This document shows, piece after piece, positions 17,646 to 26,838 of a stretch of 64,000 nucleotides of DNA. Each line of letters starts with the position of its first letter. Position 1 is the first letter of the stretch. The stretch comes from Saprospiraceae bacterium (GTDB lineage Bacteria > Bacteroidota > Bacteroidia > Chitinophagales > Saprospiraceae): the NCBI GenBank assembly GCA_016717145.1, contig JADKGD010000071.1:62001-126000 (forward strand). The letters are read 5' to 3'. The notes under the pieces are model-generated. The model did not search any database. It was not told the origin of the DNA and saw nothing but the letters and a program-made list of their open reading frames with translations. The position numbers and the translations under genes were made by a program.

Positions 17646-18065
17646 CTAAACTCTATACCAAATTTGAGTCCTCCCGAAGATAGACAACTTTAAATACCCA
17701 CGAACTTTTAATTTATCAGGTCCATCAAACTCAATAGAACAATCATATATTTTGCCTTTTTTAGGATCAAGAATCTGCCCATTGTCCCATCGGTTATCTT
17801 TTTTTCTGAGTCCCCAAAGTATATCCATACCGACAAGGTTTTTACCCTTATTCACTCCCTTACAGGCGGCACATTTTGTGATGGTAGCTGCAGGTAAAAG
17901 TTTAATAACCTTTCCTTTAAGCATTCCGTTTTCCTCATAAATTTCAATATGTGACTTTTCTTTACCATCCGTGTCATCAAGGTTTTTCCATATACCCACC
18001 GGAGTTTGAGCACAAAGTGAAAGCGATAGAAGTGTAAAAAAAATAAAGGAAAATTGTCTTAACAT
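17646..18065 (-). CDS. DUF2147 family exported protein
   Basis: Secreted or periplasmic protein of 139 residues from ATG 18065. A signal peptide (about 1-19, ending LSLCAQ) is followed by TPVGIWKNLDDTDGKEKSHI, then KGKNLVGMDILWGL and WDNGQILDPKKGKIYDCSI, typical of DUF2147. The fold is a small lipocalin-like barrel; role is unknown. An upstream in-frame start at 18128 would add 21 residues and hide the signal peptide, so the ATG at 18065 is preferred. It follows the Atl-type gene by 63 bases. Confidence 0.85.
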   Translation of the reverse strand: MLRQFSFIFFTLLSLSLCAQTPVGIWKNLDDTDGKEKSHIEIYEENGMLKGKVIKLLPAATITKCAACKGVNKGKNLVGMDILWGLRKKDNRWDNGQILDPKKGKIYDCSIEFDGPDKLKVRGYLKLSIFGRTQIWYRV

Positions 18066-18128
18066 ATAAAAATATTTATCTGAAAAAAATTTAAACAACA
18101 AACTTAGACATAATATTGTGAAAAACAC

Positions 18129-18494
18129 CTAGTAATCCGCAATCTCTCTCCGGATGCCAAAATGTACATCCATTTTGACTACTTTATCATCTTTAATTAA
18201 TACTCCTTCTTTTTCCAAGCGATCCTGCATAAGCGTCGGAGTTGCAAAATGGTTTCTACCTGATAACTCACCTAGTCTATTCACAACTCTGTGCGCAGGA
18301 ATCTTATCGTCTTGACTATGACAATTATTAAGGGCCCAACCAACCATACGAGCCGATCCAAGTGCCAAAAAATCAGCAATTGCACCATAAGTTGTTACCC
18401 GACCAACCGGAATAAGGCTTGTTACGTCAAACACTTTTTGAAAATAATGATCCGAATTTAAATCTTTATCACTAACTGGGTTTTTAATAGGCAT
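18129..18494 (-). CDS. alkyltransferase-like protein (MGMT fold, Atl type)
   Basis: DNA-binding protein of 121 residues related to the C-terminal domain of O6-alkylguanine-DNA alkyltransferase. The helix-turn-helix region IPVGRVTTYGAIADFLALGSARMVGWAL is intact. The alkyl-acceptor motif PCHR is replaced by IPAHRVVN, with Ala67 in place of Cys (codon 18294-18296). Proteins of this kind bind O6-alkylguanine without repairing it and flag it for nucleotide excision repair. A residual cysteine methyltransferase activity is unlikely. It is divergent from the TrpF-like gene. Confidence 0.87.
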   Translation of the reverse strand: MPIKNPVSDKDLNSDHYFQKVFDVTSLIPVGRVTTYGAIADFLALGSARMVGWALNNCHSQDDKIPAHRVVNRLGELSGRNHFATPTLMQDRLEKEGVLIKDDKVVKMDVHFGIRREIADY

Positions 18495-18527
18495 AACTCT
18501 GATTACTTTTGTACAAATTTACATAAT

Positions 18528-19118
18528 ATGCTCAAGACTAAGGTAAAAATAAATCAAGTAAATAATCTGACAGATGCCCGATACTTTGCTGCTATGGGCG
18601 CAGACTATCTAGGTTTTTGCTGCAATCTTGGTACAGAAAAATATTGTTCTCCAAATAAAATAAAAGAAATAACAGACTGGGTAGCCGGACCTCAATTCGT
18701 TTTGGAATTTGATGGTTGGCAATCAAAAGATGACATTCAATCTATTTTAAATGACAATAATGGCCAGGCTATTCATATTGGTCCTTTTGCAAGCTATGAA
18801 AATAATTTTTCAGTACCTGTATTTAAAGATGTTTTATTAGAAAGTTTGGAGGAGTCAATTAATACTGGAATTGATTTCCCGGTAATCCGATCAGAAAAAC
18901 CATTTAGTCAATTAACAAATATAGAATTACAATCAATAAATCAGCTTCTACTAATCAAGCCTTGTTTCCTAGATCTAAATTTTAAACCTGAAGAAATTTT
19001 TTATATAATTGAACATTTGCCTTGCTATGGTATCATCCTTAGAGGTGGAGAAGAAGAAAAAATTGGCATGAAATCTTTTGAGGAACTTGATCACATTTTT
19101 AGTCTCTTGGAAGTCTGA
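18528..19118 (+). CDS. TrpF-like (beta/alpha)8 protein, probably not an active isomerase
   Basis: Protein of 196 residues that resembles phosphoribosylanthranilate isomerase. The first strand and helix (KVKINQVNNLTDARYFAAMGADYLGF) and the C-terminal GIILRGGEEEKIGMKSFEEL align with the TrpF pattern. The catalytic Cys of the KICGIT motif is Asn9 here (codon 18552-18554), and the Gly after it is Gln. No other trp gene is near, so a role in tryptophan synthesis is doubtful. It may be a divergent paralogue with a different function. Confidence 0.7.
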   Translation: MLKTKVKINQVNNLTDARYFAAMGADYLGFCCNLGTEKYCSPNKIKEITDWVAGPQFVLEFDGWQSKDDIQSILNDNNGQAIHIGPFASYENNFSVPVFKDVLLESLEESINTGIDFPVIRSEKPFSQLTNIELQSINQLLLIKPCFLDLNFKPEEIFYIIEHLPCYGIILRGGEEEKIGMKSFEELDHIFSLLEV

Positions 19119-19165
19119 TCTAAACTTTGAAATGTAAACTAAATTCATAATATTATAATTGTATG

Positions 19166-19210
19166 TGCCATATTGGCATTAATTTATTAAACCATATGCC
19201 ATATTGCCAC
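19166..19210. repeat. paired 10-base repeats upstream of clpB
   Basis: TGCCATATTG occurs at 19166 and at 19197, 31 bases apart start to start. The first copy is extended into the inverted repeat TGCCA-TAT-TGGCA. They lie about 90-130 bases upstream of the clpB start in a 178-base intergenic region. This spacing and symmetry would suit a repressor or heat-shock operator, but no known consensus (such as CIRCE) matches. Confidence 0.4.
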
Positions 19211-19296
19211 TTTTTTTCCATTGGTTAAATATTTGCTTTCATTATATAGTTTATTAAACATAACATATACTTTTACAAAAAATATAAATCGCATAT

Positions 19297-22032
19297 ATGA
19301 CTTACGATAATTTTACTGTAAATGCTCAGGAAGCCATACTAAAGTCACAACAATTAGCTGGTTCGCTCGATCAACAAGGGGTTGATTCAGTTCATCTGGT
19401 TAAAGGCATTATGGAAACTGATTTAAAGTTGGTTGAATTTTTATTAAACAAAATGGGCATTAATATTCCCATGCTTAATAGAGATTTGAATATCGAACTT
19501 GAAAAATATCCCAAAGTTCAGGGTGGGGATAAACAGTACCTTACAAATGATGCTAACAAGGCACTTGCTGTAGCAAAAAAATATTTAAAAGAAACAGATG
19601 ATGAATTCATTACTCTTGAGTTGATGCTGCTTGGCATAATTGAAGGAAATGATAAAGCCGCTACAATTTTAAAAAATCTAGGCGCCACTTCTGACAAAAT
19701 GAAAGCTGCTATTGTTGAATTGAGAAAAGGTCGTAAAGTAACCGACCAAAATGCTGAAAGTCAATACAATTCTTTAAAAAAATTTGCAGTTAATCTGAAT
19801 GAGCAAGCAGAAAGTGGAAAACTTGATCCTATCATAGGCCGTGACGAAGAGATCAGAAGAATCCTACATATATTGTCCAGAAGAAAGAAAAATAATCCTA
19901 TTTTACTTGGCGATCCCGGAGTCGGTAAAACTGCAATTGTCGAGGGAATTGCCTGGCGAATTGTAAAGCATGATGTGCCTGAGAATCTAAGAACAAAACA
20001 AATATTTACACTCGATATGGCGGCCCTTGTAGCAGGCGCAAAATATAAAGGAGAATTCGAAGAGCGTCTAAAAGCAGTTATCAATGAAGTGACAAACTCA
20101 AATGGGGAGATCATTCTTTTCATAGACGAAATTCACACACTAATTGGCACTGGTGGCGGCCAGGGTGCTATGGATGCAGCCAATATACTCAAACCGGCCT
20201 TAGCTAGAGGTGAGCTTAGAACCATTGGTGCAACTACATTGGACGAATATCAAAAATATTTTGAAAATGATAAAGCCCTCGTTAGAAGATTCCAGACAGT
20301 AGATATTGATGAACCTTCCGTAGAAGATACCATTTCGATTTTAAGAGGCATTCAAGAAAAATATGAAGTATATCACAAGATCGGGATATTGGACGAAGCG
20401 CTGATTGCAGCTGCTGAGTTATCACATAGGTACATTTCTGAACGTAAATTACCGGACAAGGCAATTGATCTTATTGACGAAGCTGCAGCAAAACTAAGAT
20501 TGGAACTTGACTCAGTTCCTGAGGATATTGACGAATTAGACAGAAAACTACGTCAATTGGAAATAGAGCGTGAATTTATTAAAAGGGAAAAAGATGAAAA
20601 GAAATTAAAAGTTATTTCTGAACAAATAGCAAATGCAAAAGAAAAACTGGATTCAGTAAGAGCAGCTTGGAAATCTGAAAAAGACATTGTTGACAATATT
20701 CAGAATATCAAAAAACAAATAGAACAACTCGAATACGAAGCTCAAAAAGCTGAACGGGAAAGTGATTTTGAAAAAGTAGCAAAAATAAGATACGGAGACC
20801 TTAAAGAAAAGGAAGTTCAACTCAAAATTGCTAATGAAAAACTGGATTTATTACCGGAAGAGAGCAGATTTACCAATGAAGTAGTTACTGCCAATGATAT
20901 CGCAGATGTTGTCAGCAAATGGACAGGGATTCCTGTATCCAAAATGCTAAAGACTGAAAAAGAAAAACTTCTAAACCTTGAAGAAGAAATAGGAAAACGT
21001 CTCATCGGTCAGAAAGAAGCAGTTGAAGCAGTAGCAGATGCGGTAAGAAGAAGTAGAGCAGGACTTCAAGATGATAAGAAACCAATAGGGTCCTTTATAT
21101 TCCTGGGTCCAACAGGTGTGGGCAAAACTGAACTTGCCAAAGCCCTTGCAGAGGTTTTATTTGATGATGAAACGGCGATAACACGAATTGACATGAGTGA
21201 GTATCAAGAAAAGCACGCAGTTTCCCGTTTAGTAGGTGCACCTCCGGGATATGTCGGTTATGATGAAGGAGGCCAACTAACAGAAGCTGTAAGAAGGAGA
21301 CCTTACTCCATTATTTTACTGGATGAGATCGAAAAGGCGCACCCGGATACTTTCAATATTTTACTTCAGGTTTTGGATGATGGCAGGCTTACAGATAATA
21401 AAGGTAGAATAGCCAATTTTAAAAATACCATTATCATCATGACTTCCAATATGGGCTCAGAAACCATTCTTGAAAATTTCGAGGATCTTGATGCACTTGG
21501 TGATAAACATCGTGCAGATATAATTGAAACTACAAAAATTGAGGTATTTGAAGCATTAAAAGAAAATTTGAGGCCCGAATTTTTAAACAGGATAGATGAG
21601 AAGATTATGTTTTTACCACTAACCAAATCAGAAATTAAACAAGTGGCATCACTTATGATCAAAAAGCTTACTAAAAATCTGGCTAAACAAGAGATTGGAA
21701 TCGAATTTGACAATTCGGCTATGGACTTAATGTCAGATCTGGGCTATGAACCCCAATTTGGTGCCAGACCAATGGCCAGAGTTATCCAAAGAGAAATCAT
21801 AAATGAATTGGCAAAATTGGTCCTTAGTAGTAAATTTAGTTCCGGGGACACCATATATGTAGGCACAGATGCTAAAGGTTTTACCTTTTCCGGGACGGCT
21901 AAAACATCTACTTCCAAACCAGTAGTTGAAAAGGATAAAAACAAAGATTTGAACCAACTAAAAAAGGCCACTAAAGACCTTAATAAAACTATTGAAGATA
22001 TTGAAGCAGATGAGGATGAAATAGAAAAATAA
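19297..22032 (+). CDS. clpB: ATP-dependent chaperone ClpB
   Basis: Hexameric AAA+ disaggregase of 911 residues that works with DnaK. The N-terminal Clp repeat domain (about 1-145) is followed by AAA-1 with Walker A GDPGVGKTAIVEG and Walker B IILFIDEIHTL. A coiled-coil M-domain (about 400-530) is rich in Lys/Glu. AAA-2 has Walker A GPTGVGKTELAKAL and the pore-loop segment GAPPGYVGYDEGG. The C-terminus has a charged tail of about 45 residues, DKNKDLNQLKKATKD, somewhat longer than in E. coli. A hairpin terminator follows. Confidence 0.97.
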   Translation: MTYDNFTVNAQEAILKSQQLAGSLDQQGVDSVHLVKGIMETDLKLVEFLLNKMGINIPMLNRDLNIELEKYPKVQGGDKQYLTNDANKALAVAKKYLKETDDEFITLELMLLGIIEGNDKAATILKNLGATSDKMKAAIVELRKGRKVTDQNAESQYNSLKKFAVNLNEQAESGKLDPIIGRDEEIRRILHILSRRKKNNPILLGDPGVGKTAIVEGIAWRIVKHDVPENLRTKQIFTLDMAALVAGAKYKGEFEERLKAVINEVTNSNGEIILFIDEIHTLIGTGGGQGAMDAANILKPALARGELRTIGATTLDEYQKYFENDKALVRRFQTVDIDEPSVEDTISILRGIQEKYEVYHKIGILDEALIAAAELSHRYISERKLPDKAIDLIDEAAAKLRLELDSVPEDIDELDRKLRQLEIEREFIKREKDEKKLKVISEQIANAKEKLDSVRAAWKSEKDIVDNIQNIKKQIEQLEYEAQKAERESDFEKVAKIRYGDLKEKEVQLKIANEKLDLLPEESRFTNEVVTANDIADVVSKWTGIPVSKMLKTEKEKLLNLEEEIGKRLIGQKEAVEAVADAVRRSRAGLQDDKKPIGSFIFLGPTGVGKTELAKALAEVLFDDETAITRIDMSEYQEKHAVSRLVGAPPGYVGYDEGGQLTEAVRRRPYSIILLDEIEKAHPDTFNILLQVLDDGRLTDNKGRIANFKNTIIIMTSNMGSETILENFEDLDALGDKHRADIIETTKIEVFEALKENLRPEFLNRIDEKIMFLPLTKSEIKQVASLMIKKLTKNLAKQEIGIEFDNSAMDLMSDLGYEPQFGARPMARVIQREIINELAKLVLSSKFSSGDTIYVGTDAKGFTFSGTAKTSTSKPVVEKDKNKDLNQLKKATKDLNKTIEDIEADEDEIEK

Positions 22033-22050
22033 AAAGGAATACCAAAATAA

Positions 22051-22088
22051 ACTCAGGCACTATTTCCAATAAATAGTGCCTGAGTTTT
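22051..22088 (+). terminator. rho-independent terminator after clpB
   Basis: A perfect 15-base-pair stem, ACTCAGGCACTATTT (22051-22065) with its complement at 22071-22085, has a five-base loop and ends in TTTT. It lies 18 bases past the clpB stop. Confidence 0.9.
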
Positions 22089-22239
22089 AGATTTGTATAA
22101 TCATATTACAAGACTAGTAAACATAAAAGCCCCGGAGGATAAACAAAGATGATTTAAATGGTATAGTATATAGACTGTACTAATGCAATGAAATAAGATA
22201 AATGTACACCACCCAATCAAAACATTATTTAAAAATAAC

Positions 22240-22247
22240 TACCTTTG
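22240..22247 (+). promoter_or_regulatory. candidate -7 element upstream of ileS
   Basis: TACCTTTG matches the Bacteroidota -7 consensus TAnnTTTG. It lies 70 bases upstream of the ileS ATG. No convincing -33 TTG is seen at 19-21 bases, so this is tentative. Confidence 0.35.
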
Positions 22248-22316
22248 CACTCATTTTTAATTAGACCTTCAGTCTTTTATCGAATAAAATTCTGAATTGT
22301 CAAAAGGGTAGTGAAT

Positions 22317-25300
22317 ATGGCGAAATATAATGACGATCTAAAACAACTCAATCTTCCTGAGATTGATAAAAAAATACTCGCTTTCTGGAAAGAGAACGAT
22401 ATCTTTAAAAAAAGTATTGACCAAAAACCAGAAGAAAATAGTTTTGTATTTTATGAAGGCCCTCCATCTGCCAATGGCAAACCAGGCATCCATCATGTTA
22501 TGGGTCGGGCCGTAAAGGATTTGTTTTGCAGATACCAGACCATGAAGGGAAAACGTGTAGATCGCAAAGGTGGATGGGATACCCACGGACTTCCTATAGA
22601 ACTCAGTGTGGAGAAAGAACTAGGCATCACCAAGGAAGATATTGGTAAAAAAATCTCGGTGGATGATTACAACCACAAATGTCGCGAAACTGTCATGCAG
22701 TACAAAGACATCTGGGACGACATCACCATCAAGATGGGTTATTGGGTAGATCTGGAGAATCCATACGTCACTTTTAAAAACGAATACATAGAGTCTGTCT
22801 GGTGGATACTCGGCCAATTATATAATAAAGATCTATTATATAAAGGGTATACCATACAACCATATTCTCCAGCTGCGGGGACAGGTCTTAGTTCACATGA
22901 ACTCAATCAACCCGGATGTTACAGAGATGTAACAGATACTACTGTTGTTGCACAGTTTAAAACAATACCTGAGTCTCTTCCAACTTTCTTACAAGGACTT
23001 GGAGACATTCATATCTTAGCCTGGACGACTACGCCCTGGACTTTACCATCGAATACCGCATTAACAGTAGGACCAAAAATCCAATATGCCCTTGTAAAAA
23101 CATTCAATCAGTACACTTTCGAACCAATTAATGTAATTCTGGCGAAAGCACTAATCGAGAAGCAATTTTCAGGAAAGTTTGTACTAATAGAAAAAGAAGT
23201 GGAACTTGCTTTATACCATCAAACTGATAAAAAAATTCCCTATTTTATAGTTAAAGACTTTCTTGGCAGTGATCTCGTCGGTATCCGATATGAACAATTG
23301 CTTCAATATGCATTGCCTTACCAAAATGAAGAAAATGCATTCAGAGTCATATCAGGTAATTTTGTAACCACAGAAGATGGTACCGGTGTCGTACATACTG
23401 CCCCAACATTTGGAGCAGATGATGCAAAAGTCGCCAAAGAGGCTATACCCGAAGTACCTCCAATGTTAGTTCTGGATGAAAATGGAAACACTGTTCCATT
23501 AGTAGATTTACAAGGAAAATTTCGAGCGAATTTAGTAGAGATCGGTGGAAAGTATGTCAAAAACGAATATTATGCAGATGGTGAAGCGCCGGAAAAATCC
23601 GTTGATGTTGAGATCGCTATCAAACTCAAAGAGGAAAATAAAGCATTTAAAGTTGAAAAATATGTACATACATACCCTCATTGCTGGCGTACCGACAAGC
23701 CAGTTTTATATTATCCGTTAGATAGCTGGTTTATTAGAAGTACTGCCATGAAGGACAAGATGATCGAACTCAACAAAACGATCAATTGGAAACCTGCACA
23801 TACAGGCGAAAAAAGGTTTGGCAACTGGCTTGAAAACCTCAATGACTGGAACCTGTCAAGATCGAGATATTGGGGTATTCCATTGCCTATATGGCGAACA
23901 GAAGATACAACTGAAGAAATTTATATCAGCTCCATCGAACACCTTGACAATGAGATAAAAAAAGCTAATGCTTCTTTTAGCATGAGCCAAGAAGTACCAA
24001 AGGACCTGCATAGACCCTACATTGATGACGTTATCCTTGTCTCCGGTTCAGGTAAACCAATGAAGCGAGAACTTGATCTTATAGATGTTTGGTTTGACTC
24101 AGGTTCAATGCCCTATGCTCAGTGGCACTACCCAATGCAAAATCGTGATTTAATAGACAAAGGTATAACCTTTCCTGCAGATTTTATCGCAGAAGGCGTA
24201 GATCAGACGCGCGGTTGGTTTTTTACGCTTCACGCTATAGCCAGTATGGTATTTGAAAGTGTCGCCTTCAAAAATGTGGTTTCAAACGGTCTCGTGCTAG
24301 ATAAAAACGGTGTGAAAATGTCAAAGCGACTAGGCAATGTCATTGATCCATTTGAGACCATATCTGAGTATGGTGCTGATGCTACAAGATGGTACATGAT
24401 ATCAAATGCACAACCATGGGATAATTTAAAATTTGACCTTGAAGGTATAGATGAAGTACGTCGTAAATTTTTTGGAACCTTATTTAATACTTATTCCTTC
24501 TTTGGCCTATATGCTAATATTGATGTTTTTGAATACAAAGAGACTAGTTTGCCACTTTCTGAAAGACAGGAAATTGATAGGTGGATCATCTCATTGCTCA
24601 ATACCCTGGTCAAAGAAGTGGATGCCGATTACTCAGATTATGAACCAACTAATGCAACCAGAAAAATCATGTCTTTTGTAGACGAACACCTTAGCAATTG
24701 GTATGTAAGACTTAGTAGAAGGAGGTTCTGGAAAGGTGAGTATTCACAAGACAAAATTGCTGCTTATCAGACGTTATATGAATGTTTGACGACGATCTCT
24801 AAGCTTATGGCACCTGTTGGACCAATGTTTGCTGACTGGTTATTCAAAAATCTAAACGATGCTACAGGTCTTGAAAAAAAAGAATCTGTTCACCTCACAG
24901 ACTTCCCTGTTTCTAATAGCAATTTAATAGACAAAGCACTGGAACAACGTATGGATTATGCACAACGAATTTCCTCTTTGGTATTATCCATCCGAAAGAA
25001 AGAAGGGCATCGTGTAAGACAGCCATTAACAAAGATTATGCTGCCGGTGCTTGATCCATTATTCATAAGTCAGATAGAAGCTGTTAAAGAGCTTATTTTG
25101 TCTGAAGTGAATGTTAAGGAGATAGAATATATTACAAACACTGAGGGTTTTATCAATAAAAAAGCCAAAGCGAATTTTAAAACTTTAGGTAAAATATTGG
25201 GCAAACATATGAAGGCTGGCTCAGCTATCATTGCGGAATTTGACCAAAAAACCATTTCGCAGATCGAAAAAACAAATGAATACAATCTGGAAATAGAGGG

Positions 25301-25691
25301 AGAAAAATTTGTCTTAACATCTGAAGATATAGAGATTAGTTTTGATGAGATACCTGGATGGCAAGTTGCGGTTGATCGGGATATCACCGTTGCGTTGGAT
25401 GTAAGTCTGACTGAAGATTTGATCGCCGAAGGTTTAGCCAGAGAATTGGTTAATAGAATTCAGACCATTCGAAAAGCAAGTGACTTCAATGTGACTGACA
25501 AGATTACAATCGAGATCGAAGACCACGATGTCATACGAAAAGCTGTTAATCAATATGGTGAATATATAAAAGCAGAAGTATTGGGTACTTCCATTACACT
25601 AAATAGTGCTAACAACGGTGAGGCTGTAGAAATCACCGAAGATCTGAATCTACGTATAGATATTAAAAAAGTTCAGGACAAAGTATTTTGA
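22317..25691 (+). CDS. ileS: isoleucine--tRNA ligase, type 2-like with GXHH signature
   Basis: Class I synthetase of 1124 residues from ATG 22317, about 190 longer than E. coli IleRS and in the eukaryote-like (type 2) size range. The ATG is preferred to the GTG at 22311. WDTHGLP, the editing-domain region and KMSKR (in GVKMSKRLGN) are present. The HIGH motif, normally H-x-G-H, reads G57-I58-H59-H60 in PSANGKPGIHHVMG. This swapped GXHH form has been reported in type 2 IleRS and linked to extreme mupirocin resistance. A C-terminal tRNA-binding region fills the last 350 residues. Confidence 0.95.
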   Translation: MAKYNDDLKQLNLPEIDKKILAFWKENDIFKKSIDQKPEENSFVFYEGPPSANGKPGIHHVMGRAVKDLFCRYQTMKGKRVDRKGGWDTHGLPIELSVEKELGITKEDIGKKISVDDYNHKCRETVMQYKDIWDDITIKMGYWVDLENPYVTFKNEYIESVWWILGQLYNKDLLYKGYTIQPYSPAAGTGLSSHELNQPGCYRDVTDTTVVAQFKTIPESLPTFLQGLGDIHILAWTTTPWTLPSNTALTVGPKIQYALVKTFNQYTFEPINVILAKALIEKQFSGKFVLIEKEVELALYHQTDKKIPYFIVKDFLGSDLVGIRYEQLLQYALPYQNEENAFRVISGNFVTTEDGTGVVHTAPTFGADDAKVAKEAIPEVPPMLVLDENGNTVPLVDLQGKFRANLVEIGGKYVKNEYYADGEAPEKSVDVEIAIKLKEENKAFKVEKYVHTYPHCWRTDKPVLYYPLDSWFIRSTAMKDKMIELNKTINWKPAHTGEKRFGNWLENLNDWNLSRSRYWGIPLPIWRTEDTTEEIYISSIEHLDNEIKKANASFSMSQEVPKDLHRPYIDDVILVSGSGKPMKRELDLIDVWFDSGSMPYAQWHYPMQNRDLIDKGITFPADFIAEGVDQTRGWFFTLHAIASMVFESVAFKNVVSNGLVLDKNGVKMSKRLGNVIDPFETISEYGADATRWYMISNAQPWDNLKFDLEGIDEVRRKFFGTLFNTYSFFGLYANIDVFEYKETSLPLSERQEIDRWIISLLNTLVKEVDADYSDYEPTNATRKIMSFVDEHLSNWYVRLSRRRFWKGEYSQDKIAAYQTLYECLTTISKLMAPVGPMFADWLFKNLNDATGLEKKESVHLTDFPVSNSNLIDKALEQRMDYAQRISSLVLSIRKKEGHRVRQPLTKIMLPVLDPLFISQIEAVKELILSEVNVKEIEYITNTEGFINKKAKANFKTLGKILGKHMKAGSAIIAEFDQKTISQIEKTNEYNLEIEGEKFVLTSEDIEISFDEIPGWQVAVDRDITVALDVSLTEDLIAEGLARELVNRIQTIRKASDFNVTDKITIEIEDHDVIRKAVNQYGEYIKAEVLGTSITLNSANNGEAVEITEDLNLRIDIKKVQDKVF

Positions 25692-25841
25692 TGTATAAAA
25701 AGAGCCACGGCTAATAAAAATATTCATTTCTACTTATGAATGCCCTTTAAAAACATCAGTTATTTAAAGAAAACGAATGATCCGATTTTGTTTTATTAGG
25801 AATGAAGCATCTTAATTATGTACAAAAAAACGGAGTGATTT

Positions 25842-26279
25842 TTATTCAAAATCGTCAATTTTTACTTTATACACTAAAGTTGCATTATTTCTAATACCCC
25901 TTGGAGGGTTTGCTGCAAAACCAAGATTTGAAGGTACGATTATAGTACCCTCACCTTTCTTTCCAAATAATTGTAATCCAAGTTGTAGTCCCTTAATTAT
26001 ATTACTCATTTTAATAACGACCGGAGCTCCTTCAGTAGTCATGTCAAATATCTCATCATCCAGATAAGTCCCTGTATATTCCAATGTCACTTCACTTGAT
26101 GGCTTAATCGTATCTATACCTCGTAAATCCATAGCTACATAGATACCTAAAGTATCGATTATAACAAGATTTTTACTTTTAATATAGTTCTCGATATCTT
26201 TAATTTCCGGGTCAGCACTACCGGAACAGGACATAAAAATTAATGTGCCTAATGTCCAGAATAGCACTATTTTATTCAT
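25842..26279 (-). CDS. FKBP-type peptidyl-prolyl isomerase lipoprotein, copy 1
   Basis: Lipoprotein of 145 residues from ATG 26279. The lipobox FMSC places the Cys near residue 17, followed by a linker and an FKBP domain (about 60-145). It reads VTLEYTGTYLDDEIFDMT, then IIKGLQLGLQLFGKKGEGTIIVPSNLGF. It catalyses proline isomerisation or acts as a chaperone in the envelope. An upstream in-frame ATG at 26303 would overlap the preceding gene and hide the lipobox, so the later start is chosen. The tandem partner lies directly upstream. Confidence 0.86.
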   Translation of the reverse strand: MNKIVLFWTLGTLIFMSCSGSADPEIKDIENYIKSKNLVIIDTLGIYVAMDLRGIDTIKPSSEVTLEYTGTYLDDEIFDMTTEGAPVVIKMSNIIKGLQLGLQLFGKKGEGTIIVPSNLGFAANPPRGIRNNATLVYKVKIDDFE

Positions 26280-26283
26280 AGCG

Positions 26284-26730
26284 TTAAAAATCAAATACTT
26301 CAATATCGAATGCTAATACGGCATTGGATCTACCTGGCTGAGCCGAAGCACCGTAAGCCCATTTTGAAGGAATAAAAAGTTTTCCTTTTCCACCTTTACC
26401 AAATTTTGGCATACCAATTTGCCACCCTTGAATGGTAACTGAAAGGGGGAAAACGGCCTTTTCTCCGGAGTCGAATATTATACCATCAAGAAAATAACCT
26501 TTGTATGTAACTGTCAAGGTATTTGTTATTTTTGGTTTCACTTCCCCTCCGGGGTTTTCTATGACATAATATACTCCGTCAATCGTCTTTTCAGCTGTGA
26601 TGTTTTTTGATTTTAGATAATCTTCAATCAGCTTAATATCTATGGCAAATTGTTCTTCAGCTGTAACAACATCTTTTGAACAAGATCCCAATATTAATAA
26701 TGCGCTTAAAATAGCTAAATATCTTTTCAT
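26284..26730 (-). CDS. FKBP-type peptidyl-prolyl isomerase lipoprotein, copy 2
   Basis: Lipoprotein of 148 residues from ATG 26730, with the lipobox in LLILGSCSKD. The FKBP domain carries LTVTYKGYFLDGIIFDSGEK, then FPLSVTIQGWQIGMPKFGKGGKGKLFIPSKWAYGASAQPG, the complete family core. Its stop is five bases before the start of the next FKBP gene, so they form a tandem pair on one transcript. The pair probably arose by duplication, since order, lipobox and domain layout agree. Confidence 0.88.
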   Translation of the reverse strand: MKRYLAILSALLILGSCSKDVVTAEEQFAIDIKLIEDYLKSKNITAEKTIDGVYYVIENPGGEVKPKITNTLTVTYKGYFLDGIIFDSGEKAVFPLSVTIQGWQIGMPKFGKGGKGKLFIPSKWAYGASAQPGRSNAVLAFDIEVFDF

Positions 26731-26838
26731 GCTTTTTTTTATATTCTGCAAATATCGCAATCTTTATGAAGATTTGATCTTCATAAATTAAAAATTACAT
26801 AAAAAGTAATAAGAAATCGATTAGTAATTCTCGCTGCA

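Noticed and set aside
19761..21971. Minus-strand frames across clpB
   Set aside because: Antisense shadows of the ClpB coding sequence.
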